Assembly (NCBI RefSeq): GCF_900100945.1
Contig: NZ_FNCG01000003.1
Coordinates: 310,001-374,000 of the forward strand
Source of the DNA: Mucilaginibacter gossypii
GTDB lineage: Bacteria > Bacteroidota > Bacteroidia > Sphingobacteriales > Sphingobacteriaceae
Reading direction: 5' to 3'
Length of the DNA: 64,000 bases
A program made the position numbers and the translations under genes. Below, one piece after another: positions 46,745 through 55,324 of the stretch; the first letter of the stretch is position 1, and every line of letters starts with the position of its first letter. The notes under the pieces were generated by a model. That model saw nothing but the letters and a program-made list of their open reading frames with translations, was not told where the DNA came from and ran no database searches.

Positions 46745-48435
46745 TGAACAAGATGATGAATTTGTTCAGGCCCAAGCTGATTGACACCCTTAAAGGTTAC
46801 ACCCCTGCACAATTTTATAAGGATGTTGTTGCCGGAATAATTGTAGGTGTTGTTGCTTTGCCCCTGGCGATAGCTTTTGCAATTGCTTCGGGCGTGTCCC
46901 CCGAAAAAGGAATTTTTACGGCTATCATTGCGGGGGTAATTATATCCGCTTTGGGAGGCAGCAAGGTACAGATAGGAGGACCCACAGGCGCATTTATCGT
47001 TGTGGTTTATGGGATCGTTCAGCAGTTCGGTGTTAGCGGGTTGGTTATTGCCACATTTATTGCCGGAATCATTTTGATCATTATGGGGGTAGCTAAATTA
47101 GGTAATACTATTAAATACATTCCCTATCCGCTGGTCATTGGTTTTACTACCGGCATCGCCGTCATCATTTTTTCTTCAGAAGTTAAAGACTTTTTAGGGT
47201 TGAAAATGGGAAATGTCCCTGCTGATTTTATCAGTAAATGGATCGACTATAGCCGGCACCTGTCTTCGTTGAACCTTTATGCCTTGTTTATCGGGGTTTT
47301 TACCTTACTGGTTGTTTTGCTGTGGCCCAGGGTAACCCGGAAAGTTCCTGGTTCGCTGATCGCAATTGTTATAAGTACACTGGTTGCCAGGTACTTCCAT
47401 CTTTCGGTAGAGACTATTGGCAGCCGTTTCGGAGTGATCACTGCTACTTTACCGCACCCGGTCATGCCAGATGTAAGCCTGGAAACCATCCGGCAGCTGA
47501 TCAGGCCCGCTTTTACCATCGCTTTGCTGTGCAGTATTGAGTCTCTATTATCAGCTGTTGTGGCAGATGGCATGACCGGCGGAAATCACCGGTCTAATAC
47601 GGAGCTCATTGCACAGGGAGTGGCCAATATCTGTTCATCTGTTTTAGGGGGAATTCCGGCCACCGGCGCAATAGCAAGAACGGCTACCAATATTAAAAAT
47701 GGCGGAAGTACACCCGTAGCTGGGATCATACATGCCATTACCTTACTTCTTATTATGCTTTTTATAGGCCAATGGGCAGCGTTGATCCCCATGGCAACAC
47801 TTGCAGGTATATTGGTGGTAGTAGCCTGGAATATGAGCGAACTTGGGAATTTTATAGACGTATTTAAAGGCTCAAAAAGTGATGCTTCCGTTTTGTTGAT
47901 CACCTTCGGCCTCACCATCTTAGTAGACCTGACCGTAGCTATTGAAATTGGGATAATTGTCGCCGCTTTCCTTTTTATGCGCAAAATGATGCAGTCCAGT
48001 TCCGTACAGCATACTATTTTGGCTCCGGATCAATTATCTGATGATGAATTTAACCAATCAGTTATCCCAAAAGGGGTCGACGTTTTTGAGATCAATGGCC
48101 CTTTGTTCTTTGGTGCGGCCTATAAATTTAAAGACACGATGAAAGTGCTGGAAAAACCCGCCCGGGTATTGATTATCCGGATGAGGAATGTACCCGTCAT
48201 TGATGCAACCGGTATTAGGGTATTAAGGGACGTTCATCAGGAAATAAAAAAGAAAGGAACTAAGCTTATCCTGTCGGAGGCAAACAGCGAACAGGTAACT
48301 GGAGCACTAAAAAAGACGCGTTTATTATTTCAAATCGGGAAAGGTAATGTCCGGGACACATTTGAAAAAGCATTAAAACGAGCAGATGAAGTTTTATCGG
48401 ACACTGATCCCTCAAAAAAATCCTATGCAGGTTAA
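46744..48435 (+). CDS. SulP-family anion transporter with STAS domain
   Basis: SLC26/SulP permease. The membrane part (about residues 10-410) begins with YKDVVAGIIVGVVALPLAIA and contains GGSKVQIGGPTGAFIVVVYG and PATGAIARTATNIKNGG. A C-terminal STAS domain (about 440-550) has the expected VLIIRMRNVPVIDATGIRVL. 563 residues. Substrate may be sulphate, bicarbonate or another anion. It is the second gene of a coupled pair with DUF983 and so presumably under the FNR-box-like dyad. Confidence 0.9.
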   Translation: MNKMMNLFRPKLIDTLKGYTPAQFYKDVVAGIIVGVVALPLAIAFAIASGVSPEKGIFTAIIAGVIISALGGSKVQIGGPTGAFIVVVYGIVQQFGVSGLVIATFIAGIILIIMGVAKLGNTIKYIPYPLVIGFTTGIAVIIFSSEVKDFLGLKMGNVPADFISKWIDYSRHLSSLNLYALFIGVFTLLVVLLWPRVTRKVPGSLIAIVISTLVARYFHLSVETIGSRFGVITATLPHPVMPDVSLETIRQLIRPAFTIALLCSIESLLSAVVADGMTGGNHRSNTELIAQGVANICSSVLGGIPATGAIARTATNIKNGGSTPVAGIIHAITLLLIMLFIGQWAALIPMATLAGILVVVAWNMSELGNFIDVFKGSKSDASVLLITFGLTILVDLTVAIEIGIIVAAFLFMRKMMQSSSVQHTILAPDQLSDDEFNQSVIPKGVDVFEINGPLFFGAAYKFKDTMKVLEKPARVLIIRMRNVPVIDATGIRVLRDVHQEIKKKGTKLILSEANSEQVTGALKKTRLLFQIGKGNVRDTFEKALKRADEVLSDTDPSKKSYAG

Positions 48436-48465
48436 TAAAGGCTTTGATCTGTTATAATCCTGTTA

Positions 48466-48702
48466 TTAAATAGGGTAACGCAAGGTCACCGCTCTGCTTA
48501 TGGCCAGCACCAACCCCTGATCAAGAGGACGATCTTTATCCGGGTCTTTTTCGATCCATAGTTTATTTAAACTCAGAATAAAGGTGTAACTTTTAGCATC
48601 TAAAAGAATTTCAAGGGTATGGTTCTTTTTACTCGGGGCAGCGATGATATAATAAATAAAATCTTGCTGCTGATAAGTAACACGTAGCGGAAATCCGATC
48701 AT
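48466..48702 (-). CDS. Small hypothetical protein
   Basis: 78-residue soluble protein without a recognised domain. It has an ATG start and a predicted alternating strand pattern (YYIIAAPSKKNHTLEILLD, TFILSLNKLWIEKD). It converges on SulP and is separated from the histone-like gene by a strong terminator at 48739-48772. Similar short proteins occur in relatives as far as I can judge, but I cannot name the family. Confidence 0.55.
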   Translation of the reverse strand: MIGFPLRVTYQQQDFIYYIIAAPSKKNHTLEILLDAKSYTFILSLNKLWIEKDPDKDRPLDQGLVLAISRAVTLRYPI

Positions 48703-48738
48703 ATATTGAAAAGAATGATTTATCTGGCTGTTCCTGAT

Positions 48739-48772
48739 AAAATAACCAGGTCAGCTTTGACCTGGTTATTTT
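48739..48772. terminator. Strong hairpin terminator after the histone-like gene
   Basis: AAAATAACCAGGTCA (48739-48753) pairs perfectly over 15 bp with TGACCTGGTTATTTT (48758-48772) around a 4-nt loop. It ends in T-runs on both strands, so it can work in either direction. It lies 24 bp after the stop of the histone-like gene. Confidence 0.85.
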
Positions 48773-48795
48773 CCCAAAACAGTTCTTAAACTAAT

Positions 48796-48972
48796 TTATT
48801 TATTGTTTTTCTTTTCTGTTATTTCTTTACGGATATCTGTTGCCATAACTTTTAATTGCTGCATAGCATTTCTAACCCTGGTTCCTGCAGCTTTGTTGCC
48901 TTTTTCGTAAAAGCTGAACATGTCTTTCTCTATGGCATCTATCAAATCTTTTGCCGCTCTAAATTTTTCCAT
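48796..48972 (-). CDS. Histone H1-like protein
   Basis: 58-residue lysine-rich protein of the Bacteroidota histone H1-like (Hc1) group. The sequence begins MEKFRAAKDLIDAIEKDM and contains FYEKGNKAAGTRVRNAMQQL, the family's characteristic core, then an alternating basic tail ending KKNNK. It should bind DNA and compact the nucleoid. It is preceded by an AT-rich gap and followed by a strong terminator, so it is probably transcribed alone. The length is normal for this group. Confidence 0.86.
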   Translation of the reverse strand: MEKFRAAKDLIDAIEKDMFSFYEKGNKAAGTRVRNAMQQLKVMATDIRKEITEKKNNK

Positions 48973-49113
48973 TGTGTTTTGTGTTAAATAAATGATGTGT
49001 TTGATTCTATTTTTTTTAACCGGAAAGGTTAAATATTCGGCTTAATGTCCTCAAATCGCAACCCGGGGGGATAGGCTCCATTCTTGTTGATAAAAAGGTA
49101 TTTCCGCGGAGGG

Positions 49114-49494
49114 TTAGTTGCTTCCGATCTGTGCCAGGTATTGCTCTGCTGTCAACAGCGATTCGCGGTCGTCTGATAAGCTTACCAGCACTTTTATCAT
49201 CCAGCATCCATAAGGGTCCTGGTTCACCAGCTCGGGGTTGGTTTCAAGCAAAGGATTTACAGCTATTACTTTGCCATTTACCGGCATGAAAAGGTCTGAT
49301 ACTGTTTTTACCGCCTCAACTGTGCCAAATATGGCCTCTTTAGCAATGATCTTATTCAGGCATGGGATATCAACGTAAACGATATCACCCAATTCCTTTT
49401 GTGCAAAATCGGTAATACCGATCAATGCATGGTCTTGCTCGAAGCTGATCCATTCATGGTCTTTGGTGTAAAATAAATTTTCGGGGTAATTCAT
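49114..49494 (-). CDS. gcvH: Glycine cleavage system H protein
   Basis: Lipoyl-carrier protein of 126 residues. The lipoylated Lys63 is in GTVEAVKTVSD, with GITDFAQKELGDIVYVD before it and LFMPVNGKVIAVN and DPYGCWMIKV after it. H proteins shuttle the aminomethyl group in glycine cleavage, or donate lipoate to other complexes. No gcvT or gcvP gene is nearby, so this may be a stand-alone H paralogue. A palindrome ATCAGGCCTGAT lies at 49545-49556, upstream. Confidence 0.92.
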   Translation of the reverse strand: MNYPENLFYTKDHEWISFEQDHALIGITDFAQKELGDIVYVDIPCLNKIIAKEAIFGTVEAVKTVSDLFMPVNGKVIAVNPLLETNPELVNQDPYGCWMIKVLVSLSDDRESLLTAEQYLAQIGSN

Positions 49495-49592
49495 GATTTT
49501 ATTTTTTATCGTTCAATTATTATTTAATAAATATTGCCGCGTTCATCAGGCCTGATCTGAATGTTTTATATAGCAGGGCTGAACCAGCTCTT

Positions 49593-50186
49593 TTACTTCT
49601 TGATCCACATTTTCAGCACCGGGCTATAGGAATTGTTCATTAATTGATAACTAATCGGAATCTGTTTTTCCGGTGCATGGAAGGTAACCAACCGGGTACC
49701 GGCCGGTCTTTTGTTCAGCATTTCGTAAATGAACAAAGTATAGTAATTGTACAGATCAAACGAGGTATTGACGTTATAATCGATCCTGATGCTTGGTTCT
49801 ATGTTTTCATAAAAAGGATTGAAAAAGTAAAAATGATCAAACAGGTCGTAGTCCAGGTTAGTAAGGTTACCATGCATAAACTGCACATTGGGTACACCTA
49901 TCTGCGCTTTGGCTGATTCTGCATAATTGAACAACGCTTCCCGTTGCTCTATGCCATAAAAGGTAGCTTCCGGATGATAAACGCCAGACGCGATACAAAA
50001 TTTACCGACACCGCTGCCAATATCCAGGATTCTGGCCCCCGGGGTTGCAAGGAAATTGCTGGCTTCGAGCGAAATGTCCAGGCCTGTCCAGTGCATTTGT
50101 GATAGTTCCCGGATATGTATCGGATACAAAGTATCGAAAGCCGCGTCTTTGCGGAAATAAGAAATGCTTATTGTATCGCTATACAT
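49593..50186 (-). CDS. Class I SAM-dependent methyltransferase (tandem copy 1)
   Basis: 197-residue Rossmann-fold methyltransferase. Motif I is ARILDIGSGVGKFCI (about 51-65) and the post-I acidic residue is in FYGIEQREALF. The motif-IV position reads HFYFFNPFYEN, an N-P-F variant. It is a close paralogue of the next gene upstream (shared YPIHIRELSQMHW/ YPEHLQSLSQKQW, and FNPFYEN/ YNSFFEN). No target is evident; the pair may modify a small molecule, lipid or protein. Confidence 0.82.
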   Translation of the reverse strand: MYSDTISISYFRKDAAFDTLYPIHIRELSQMHWTGLDISLEASNFLATPGARILDIGSGVGKFCIASGVYHPEATFYGIEQREALFNYAESAKAQIGVPNVQFMHGNLTNLDYDLFDHFYFFNPFYENIEPSIRIDYNVNTSFDLYNYYTLFIYEMLNKRPAGTRLVTFHAPEKQIPISYQLMNNSYSPVLKMWIKK

Positions 50187-50231
50187 AAAAAGGGAACTGT
50201 ATGTTATTTATGTGTTTAAGTTAAATCCTAA

Positions 50232-50903
50232 TTAATCTTTGACCCATAACTGAAGTAAGGAATCATAAGCGAGATCTTTCATGCTGTAATCTATCGGAAT
50301 AATTTCTCCGAAACTCTGATAGGTTACTACTCTGGTACCCGAAGGTTTATCATTCAGCATCGATTTTAAATACCGTGAATAATAAGCGTAGAGGCCGTAA
50401 GAAGTCTCTATATGATCATCAATAGCATTCTCCTGGTCTAAATTTTCAAAGAAAGAATTATAGAAATAGAAATGGTCAAATTGATGAAAGTTAACCTGAG
50501 TGATATTGGCATGTATGAAACTGACATTGTTAATATCCAGGTATCTTTGTGTGGTTTGGGCGTAATGCACCAGTTCATGCCGCTGTTCAACCCCGAAATA
50601 AAAAGAATCAGGATAAAAATGCGCCGCGGTTAAGCAGAATTTTCCTATGCCGCTACCAACATCCAGTACTTTGGCGCCTTTTACTGCTAAATATTCGGCG
50701 GCCTTTTTGGCGATGGCAATAGGCGTCCATTGTTTTTGTGATAACGACTGCAAATGCTCCGGGTAGAGCCAGTCAAATTCCGCATCATTGCGGAAAAAAC
50801 AATCATTGGGATTTTTTTTCTTAAAAAGTGTCGTCGCGCGCTGCTGCTGTTCTTCGGAACGGGCGGGAAATGCTGAAAATGGATATTGTGTGGGCACATG
50901 CAA
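50232..50903 (-). CDS. Class I SAM-dependent methyltransferase (tandem copy 2)
   Basis: 223-residue paralogue of the following gene with motif I AKVLDVGSGIGKFCL and FYFGVEQRHELVHYA. It has an extra N-terminal stretch of about 25 residues (EEQQQRATTLFKKKNPND). The start at 50903 is 64 bp from an FNR-box-like dyad (50954-50967), consistent with activation from about -41. Copy 1 follows 45 bp downstream, so the two are co-transcribed. Confidence 0.82.
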   Translation of the reverse strand: MHVPTQYPFSAFPARSEEQQQRATTLFKKKNPNDCFFRNDAEFDWLYPEHLQSLSQKQWTPIAIAKKAAEYLAVKGAKVLDVGSGIGKFCLTAAHFYPDSFYFGVEQRHELVHYAQTTQRYLDINNVSFIHANITQVNFHQFDHFYFYNSFFENLDQENAIDDHIETSYGLYAYYSRYLKSMLNDKPSGTRVVTYQSFGEIIPIDYSMKDLAYDSLLQLWVKD

Positions 50904-50953
50904 ATATATCCGCCATTACAGGCCGCTTTACCTGCAAGAAATCAATGATAAAG

Positions 50954-50967
50954 ATGATATTTATCAG
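50954..50967 (-). promoter_or_regulatory. FNR-box-like dyad before the methyltransferase pair
   Basis: On the minus strand this reads CTGAT-AAAT-ATCAT inside AAACTGATAAATATCATC; 16 bases are identical to the dyad at 46244-46263. Its centre is about 57 bp before the start of the first methyltransferase gene, fitting an activator site with a short leader. Confidence 0.62.
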
Positions 50968-51016
50968 TTTTAGGTAGCAGGGTTTGGATAATTGAGGCAG
51001 GAATGATCCGACCGTA

Positions 51017-51056
51017 AACAAGTGCCTTCGCGACATTGTTGGCGAAGGCACTTGTT
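51017..51056. terminator. Perfect 15-bp hairpin between the methyltransferase and LLM genes
   Basis: AACAAGTGCCTTCGC (51017-51031) and GCGAAGGCACTTGTT (51042-51056) pair perfectly around a 10-nt loop. It lacks a clear T-run, but its strength and position after the LLM gene suggest a terminator for minus-strand transcripts. Confidence 0.55.
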
Positions 51057-51061
51057 CAGTT

Positions 51062-51201
51062 AAACCATATGGCCCGCCACCGGCAGCGGGGAGAGCTATC
51101 ACATCTGCAGGTGTGCCGAAAGCCGCCGCCATGATTTCATGGGCATACAATTCGAAGCGCGAATCATAGGCGCCTGCCATCAGGATGGCTGCATTCTGCA
51201 A
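51062..51201 (-). pseudogene. Short coding-like remnant behind the LLM oxidoreductase gene
   Basis: Between the LLM stop and the hairpin a frame reads like real protein (NAAILMAGAYDSRFELYAHE, then IMAAAFGTPADVIALP) with codon choice like its neighbours. The frame runs through the hairpin and into the methyltransferase start without sense, so it is probably the remaining part of a lost gene. I do not recognise the family. Confidence 0.3.
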
Positions 51202-51217
51202 GCGCTTATCAAGTGTT

Positions 51218-52240
51218 TTAACGCCAACCCAGCCCGGGAGCTACATGCTCCAGGATCGAAGACAGCACATGCACATTGTAGTCAACACCTAAGGTGTTAG
51301 GTATTGTCAAAAGCACCGTATCTGCTTCCTGGATGGCTTCATCTTTAGATAATTCGGCGATCAGCCGGTCCGGTTCGGCGGCGTAACTTCTGCCGAAGAC
51401 CGCCCGCTTGTCTGCCTCGATATAACCGAAGCTGTCTGCTCCTTTCCCTTGCTGGCCAAAATAAAGCCTGTCCTGGTCGTTTACCAATGCAAAAACAGAA
51501 CGGCTTACTGACACCCTTGGCTCGCGATCATGACCGGCCTTCTTCCACGCCTCTTTATACGCTCTGATTTGCTCGGCCTGCTGTACATGGAAAGGCTTGC
51601 CGCTTTCATCGAACTTTAATGTAGAACTTTGCAGATGCATTCCCTGTTCGGCTGCCCAAACGGCCGTGGCGTTCGAAGCGGCGCCCCACCAAATGCGTTC
51701 CCGCAGTCCTTTTGAGTAGGGCTCCAAACGTAACAAGCCCGGTGGATTTGGAAACATAGGGTAGGGGTTTGGCTCGGCGAAACCAACACCTTTTAATTTA
51801 TCCAAAAAAGCCATCGCTTTTTTACGCCCCATATCCGCATCATTTTCGTCCTCAGCAGGCTCATATCCAAAATAACGCCAGCCCTCGATCACCTGTTCCG
51901 GAGAACCGCGGCTGATGCCCAGCTGTAACCGTCCGCCCGAGATCAGATCGGCCGCACCTGCGTCTTCAACCATATAAAGCGGGTTCTCATACCGCATATC
52001 TATCACGCCTGTGCCGATCTCAATCCGGCTTGTTTTTGCACCGATAGCCGATAGCAAAGGAAAGGGAGATGCCAGTTGAGATGCGAAATGATGGACACGG
52101 AAATAAGCGCCGTCAAGGCCGATTTCTTCGGCAGCAACCGCCAGGTCAATAGATTGCAGCAAGGTATCGGCCGCGGTACGCGTCTTATATGCAGGGTGGT
52201 CGGACCAGTGTCCGAATGATAAAAAGCCAATTTTCTTCAT
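51218..52240 (-). CDS. LLM-class (luciferase-like) flavin-dependent oxidoreductase
   Basis: 340-residue TIM-barrel monooxygenase-like enzyme using FMN. Signatures: FLSFGHWSDHPAYKTR at the start, EIGLDGAYFRVHHFA, LPxL-type SPFPLLSAIGAKTSRIEIGT, SGGRLQLGISRGSPEQ and the tail SILEHVAPGLGWR. The substrate is unknown. It diverges from the AraC gene at 52380 with 139 bp between them, so the AraC protein probably controls it. Confidence 0.88.
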   Translation of the reverse strand: MKKIGFLSFGHWSDHPAYKTRTAADTLLQSIDLAVAAEEIGLDGAYFRVHHFASQLASPFPLLSAIGAKTSRIEIGTGVIDMRYENPLYMVEDAGAADLISGGRLQLGISRGSPEQVIEGWRYFGYEPAEDENDADMGRKKAMAFLDKLKGVGFAEPNPYPMFPNPPGLLRLEPYSKGLRERIWWGAASNATAVWAAEQGMHLQSSTLKFDESGKPFHVQQAEQIRAYKEAWKKAGHDREPRVSVSRSVFALVNDQDRLYFGQQGKGADSFGYIEADKRAVFGRSYAAEPDRLIAELSKDEAIQEADTVLLTIPNTLGVDYNVHVLSSILEHVAPGLGWR

Positions 52241-52379
52241 ACTAACAACAAATCTAAGGAATGAATCGCTGGTTCGGTATCAGCGAAAAGTCAAGGTTTT
52301 AGTTCATGAACCGCGGGTTTTTATCCGCACTCATTTTGGATTGAGCGTATTTTGCGGTTTATTTGTTCCAAAAAACAGC

Positions 52380-53216
52380 ATGGAAATCATACAGGTACCG
52401 GAAGTTACACGTCACCATTCCCACATTTCGGCTGGTGAGATCACTTTCGTGGATTATCATGATAGGGGCAGCGCTTTCCGTACGCGCGTTTTTTTTAGCC
52501 GGTGCGCAGTCAGCTTTGTACAAAACGGTCAAAAACAGATCTATCGCGCTGCCGAAAACACTATTCTTACTCCGGGTTACGGCATGTTGATACCTGAGGG
52601 CAATTCAATTATTGCAGAGCACAGCAATAATGCCGAGCCCTATGGTAGTGTAATTGTCTTTTTTCCGCGCAGCATCGGGCAGGAATTCACGGTAAGCCGC
52701 CCCGGCAAGGGGGGAGCCAGCGCCAGCGATATGCCGTATATTTATTTCAAGACCAATGCTTATATCAATGAGTATGTGCGCAACATCAAATCCCTGATCG
52801 CCGGCAGGCAAAGCCTTTCTTATGAAATGGCCTTACTCAAACTTACTGAATTGCTCACCGCGTTGCACGAGTTGGCGCCAGAACTTTTGAGCGGCATGTT
52901 CGGTACCCCTGCAGATATATCCCTTAAAACTGTTGTTGAAAATAACCTGTTGGGCAGTCTTACACTCGATGAACTTGCCTTTCTGAGTAACCGGAGTGTC
53001 TCGTCATTTAAGCGTGACTTCGAAAGAGATTACGGGGTAGCTCCTCAAAAATACATCCGGGAGCGGAAACTGGAAATGGCATGTACCGAACTGCTAAAAG
53101 GCAAGTCGGCCAGCGAGCTCTACCTGGACTACGGTTATCAGCACGTGTCCAATTTCAACACGGCTTTCAAAAGGAAATATGGCGTAACTCCGGCGAATTA
53201 CCGCAAAACGCCATAA
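52380..53216 (+). CDS. AraC-family transcriptional regulator
   Basis: 278-residue regulator of the type with a sensor N-terminal domain (FSRCAVSFVQNGQKQIYRA) and a C-terminal double helix-turn-helix (LTLDELAFLSNRSVSSFKRD, ASELYLDYGYQHVSNFNTAF, KYGVTPANYRK). ATG 52380 is preferred to the frame's earlier start at 52341, which would put 13 residues unlike the family in front. Likely regulates the divergent LLM oxidoreductase and perhaps itself. Confidence 0.87.
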   Translation: MEIIQVPEVTRHHSHISAGEITFVDYHDRGSAFRTRVFFSRCAVSFVQNGQKQIYRAAENTILTPGYGMLIPEGNSIIAEHSNNAEPYGSVIVFFPRSIGQEFTVSRPGKGGASASDMPYIYFKTNAYINEYVRNIKSLIAGRQSLSYEMALLKLTELLTALHELAPELLSGMFGTPADISLKTVVENNLLGSLTLDELAFLSNRSVSSFKRDFERDYGVAPQKYIRERKLEMACTELLKGKSASELYLDYGYQHVSNFNTAFKRKYGVTPANYRKTP

Positions 53217-53289
53217 TTTGAGCTTATCTCAATATATTCTGAACTTTCCGCAACAATTACCTTATGCAATGCGCAGGCATATTTGAGGC

Positions 53290-53832
53290 ATGAAAAAGTT
53301 TATCCTCTTTTGCGTCTTTGCAATCAGTTATTACTGCTCTTCAGCACAGACATTCACCCTTAAAAGTGCAGACCTTGGCGGTCAGTTTACCAATGAATTT
53401 GTGGCCGGCAATTTTGGCTGCAACGGACAGAACCATTCGCCGCAGCTCGGGTGGTCAAACGCACCTGCAGGTACAAAAAGCTTCGCGGTTACCATGTATG
53501 ACGCTGATGCACCCACCGGGAGCGGGTTCTGGCATTGGGTGATTGTCAATATCCCCCCGATTGTTACAGAACTGAAACGTGGAGCAGGTGACCCCGAAGC
53601 CGGCGCGGTGCCGGCCGGTAGTTTGCAAAGCATTAATGACACGGGCGCCGCCGGCTACCAGGGTCCCTGCCCTGGTGAAGGAGAAGCACTGCATCGCTAC
53701 ATCATCACGGTTTACGCGTTGAATACAGATAAACTTGGTATTGTAACTGGCACGCCGGCTGCGTTATCAGGATACCTGCTTAACAAAGCGGCCCTGGCTA
53801 AAGCTTCCCTCGTGGTTTATTGCAAACGATAA
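53290..53832 (+). CDS. YbhB/YbcL-family (PEBP-like) secreted protein
   Basis: 180-residue phosphatidylethanolamine-binding-protein-fold protein with an export signal (residues 1-19, SSAQ). The ligand pocket motifs are NHSPQLGWSNAPAGTKSFAV, YDADAPTGSGFWHWVIVNIP and GPCPGEGEALHRYIITVYAL. The role in bacteria is unclear; it may bind anionic small molecules in the periplasm. The ketopantoate reductase gene follows after 18 bp. Confidence 0.88.
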   Translation: MKKFILFCVFAISYYCSSAQTFTLKSADLGGQFTNEFVAGNFGCNGQNHSPQLGWSNAPAGTKSFAVTMYDADAPTGSGFWHWVIVNIPPIVTELKRGAGDPEAGAVPAGSLQSINDTGAAGYQGPCPGEGEALHRYIITVYALNTDKLGIVTGTPAALSGYLLNKAALAKASLVVYCKR

Positions 53833-53850
53833 CCTGGAAACACAACAGAT

Positions 53851-54774
53851 ATGAAAACGATATATATTGCCGGAGCGGGCGTCATTGGCCGCACACTCGC
53901 GGTTATATTAAAGCATGCCGGTAAGAATGTGCTGTTGATCCGTGGAACTGTTGATGGCTTGCCGGGCACATCTGAAAGGATCAGGATTAACTTGCCCGAC
54001 GGATCAGAAGTAAGTGAAAACATTGATGTAAAAACTTTCAGTCAAATAAAAACGATTGATGGTATTGTTGTCATCACCGCCAAATCATTTGCTAATAGCT
54101 CGTTAGCGGCGAAGTTAGCTTTGAAGGGAGTCCGTTATCCTGTCGTCCTTTTGCAGAATGGTTTGAATGTGGAAAAGCCATTCATCATGCTTGTTTTTAC
54201 GCAGTTATATCGTTGCGTGTTGTTTGTGACGGGCCAGTTTACCGCCGATAACGTGGTACGGTTCAAGCCGGTAGCAACCTGCCCGGTAGGGGTGATCAAT
54301 GGCAATGAGGAAAGTCTGGCAGCAGTCGTGTCAGAAATAAACAGCCCTGCATTTTCCTTTAAACCAGAATCAGACATCCAGGCAGTGATCTGGAAAAAAG
54401 TGATCGTCAACTGCGTGTTCAACTCTGTGAGCCCTTTGCTGAACATTGATAACGGTATTTTTCACCGTAATAATGAAGCACTGGCAATCGGAAAACGAAT
54501 AATTAAAGAGTGTATCCAGGTGGCTAACGCTTGTGGAGTATCCCTTCCGGAGGAAGAGGTAACCGAGACCTTACTTGCCATCAGCCGTTCATCCGATGGA
54601 CAATTGATATCTACCCTTCAGGACATCAATGAACATCGTCCTACGGAAATCGCCACCCTCAACCTGGAGATCGCAAGGATAGCCAAAGAGCTGGGTATGG
54701 AAGATATGGTAAAAGAAACGCGCCTTTTAGGAGAACTGACAGCAATCAAGTCAAGCTTAAGCCTGATTCAATAA
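53851..54774 (+). CDS. 2-dehydropantoate 2-reductase family protein
   Basis: 307-residue NADPH-dependent reductase of the ketopantoate reductase (PanE/ApbA) family. The N-terminal Rossmann motif GAGVIGR is at residues 7-13. The middle has VVLLQNGLNVEKPF, and the C-terminal domain includes WKKVIVNCVFNSVSPLLNID and RPTEIATLNLEIARIAKELG. It could supply pantoate for coenzyme A, or be a paralogue acting on another 2-oxo acid, as panB/panC are not nearby. Confidence 0.82.
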   Translation: MKTIYIAGAGVIGRTLAVILKHAGKNVLLIRGTVDGLPGTSERIRINLPDGSEVSENIDVKTFSQIKTIDGIVVITAKSFANSSLAAKLALKGVRYPVVLLQNGLNVEKPFIMLVFTQLYRCVLFVTGQFTADNVVRFKPVATCPVGVINGNEESLAAVVSEINSPAFSFKPESDIQAVIWKKVIVNCVFNSVSPLLNIDNGIFHRNNEALAIGKRIIKECIQVANACGVSLPEEEVTETLLAISRSSDGQLISTLQDINEHRPTEIATLNLEIARIAKELGMEDMVKETRLLGELTAIKSSLSLIQ

Positions 54775-55324
54775 TTAGCCGGCCTTATATCTATCTATAC
54801 TACAAACCGAAAGCAACTGACCCGGACAGTGTATTATTTTGCGCGGTTCAAGTGAGGGGCAAAATCTGTGGAGTTTTTGATAGTTGTCGTTTTATTTCGT
54901 GAGATACGCAAGGCAAGACAGCGGTTGATCGACCGGGTTTGCTCTAAAAGTGTTCGGAAGAAATAAAAAAAAGCGAGGATTGTGCGATTCCCTCCCCTGG
55001 GAGGGTGTAGGGAAGGGTTTCATTCACAGACTTATCCGCCCGAAATGACGTATAAACCGCCCCCTGCCACCACGAAATCCAGCCGCACCCCTCCCAGTGG
55101 AGGGAATTAAAAATCTTCCGAACACTTCTGGGGTTTGCTCCGACAGACAGTTGGGGACGGTTACGGATACGCATTATATATCTTAGCAGGCTGTTTGAAA
55201 AAATCGAATTATTATAACTTAGCGGTTGCAATCGCTATAAACCAGCCAAACGGAATACTTGATCATCCGCGCGCAAAGCTACCGATACCTGTGCCCGGAA
55301 AATAAAATAAAAGCACTATCGTTT
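54775..55324. other. Intergenic region holding the MITE-like element
   Basis: 550 bp without a gene. Apart from the element at 54945-55130 and its flanking direct repeats, it contains only the presumed promoter of the secreted protein that follows. Nothing else was seen. Confidence 0.6.
54945..55130. mobile_element. MITE-like element, 186 bp, with terminal inverted repeats and 10-bp target duplication
   Basis: Perfect 14-bp inverted repeats AAGTGTTCGGAAGA (54948-54961) and TCTTCCGAACACTT (55114-55127) mark the ends. A direct repeat GGGTTTGCTC flanks both sides (54935-54944 and 55131-55140), as expected of a target-site duplication. Inside, ATTCCCTCC-CTGGGAGGG and its inverted relative extend the hairpin. 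There is no transposase, so it would be mobilised in trans. Open frames here are accidental. Confidence 0.75.

Noticed and set aside
49015..49033. TTTAACC...GGTTAAA stem after gcvH
   Set aside because: Weak 7-bp AT-rich stem; on the gcvH strand it is followed by A residues rather than T, so it is not a convincing terminator.
54944..55231. 95-codon open frame within the MITE-like element
   Set aside because: Lies over the inverted repeats and direct repeat; accidental frame.
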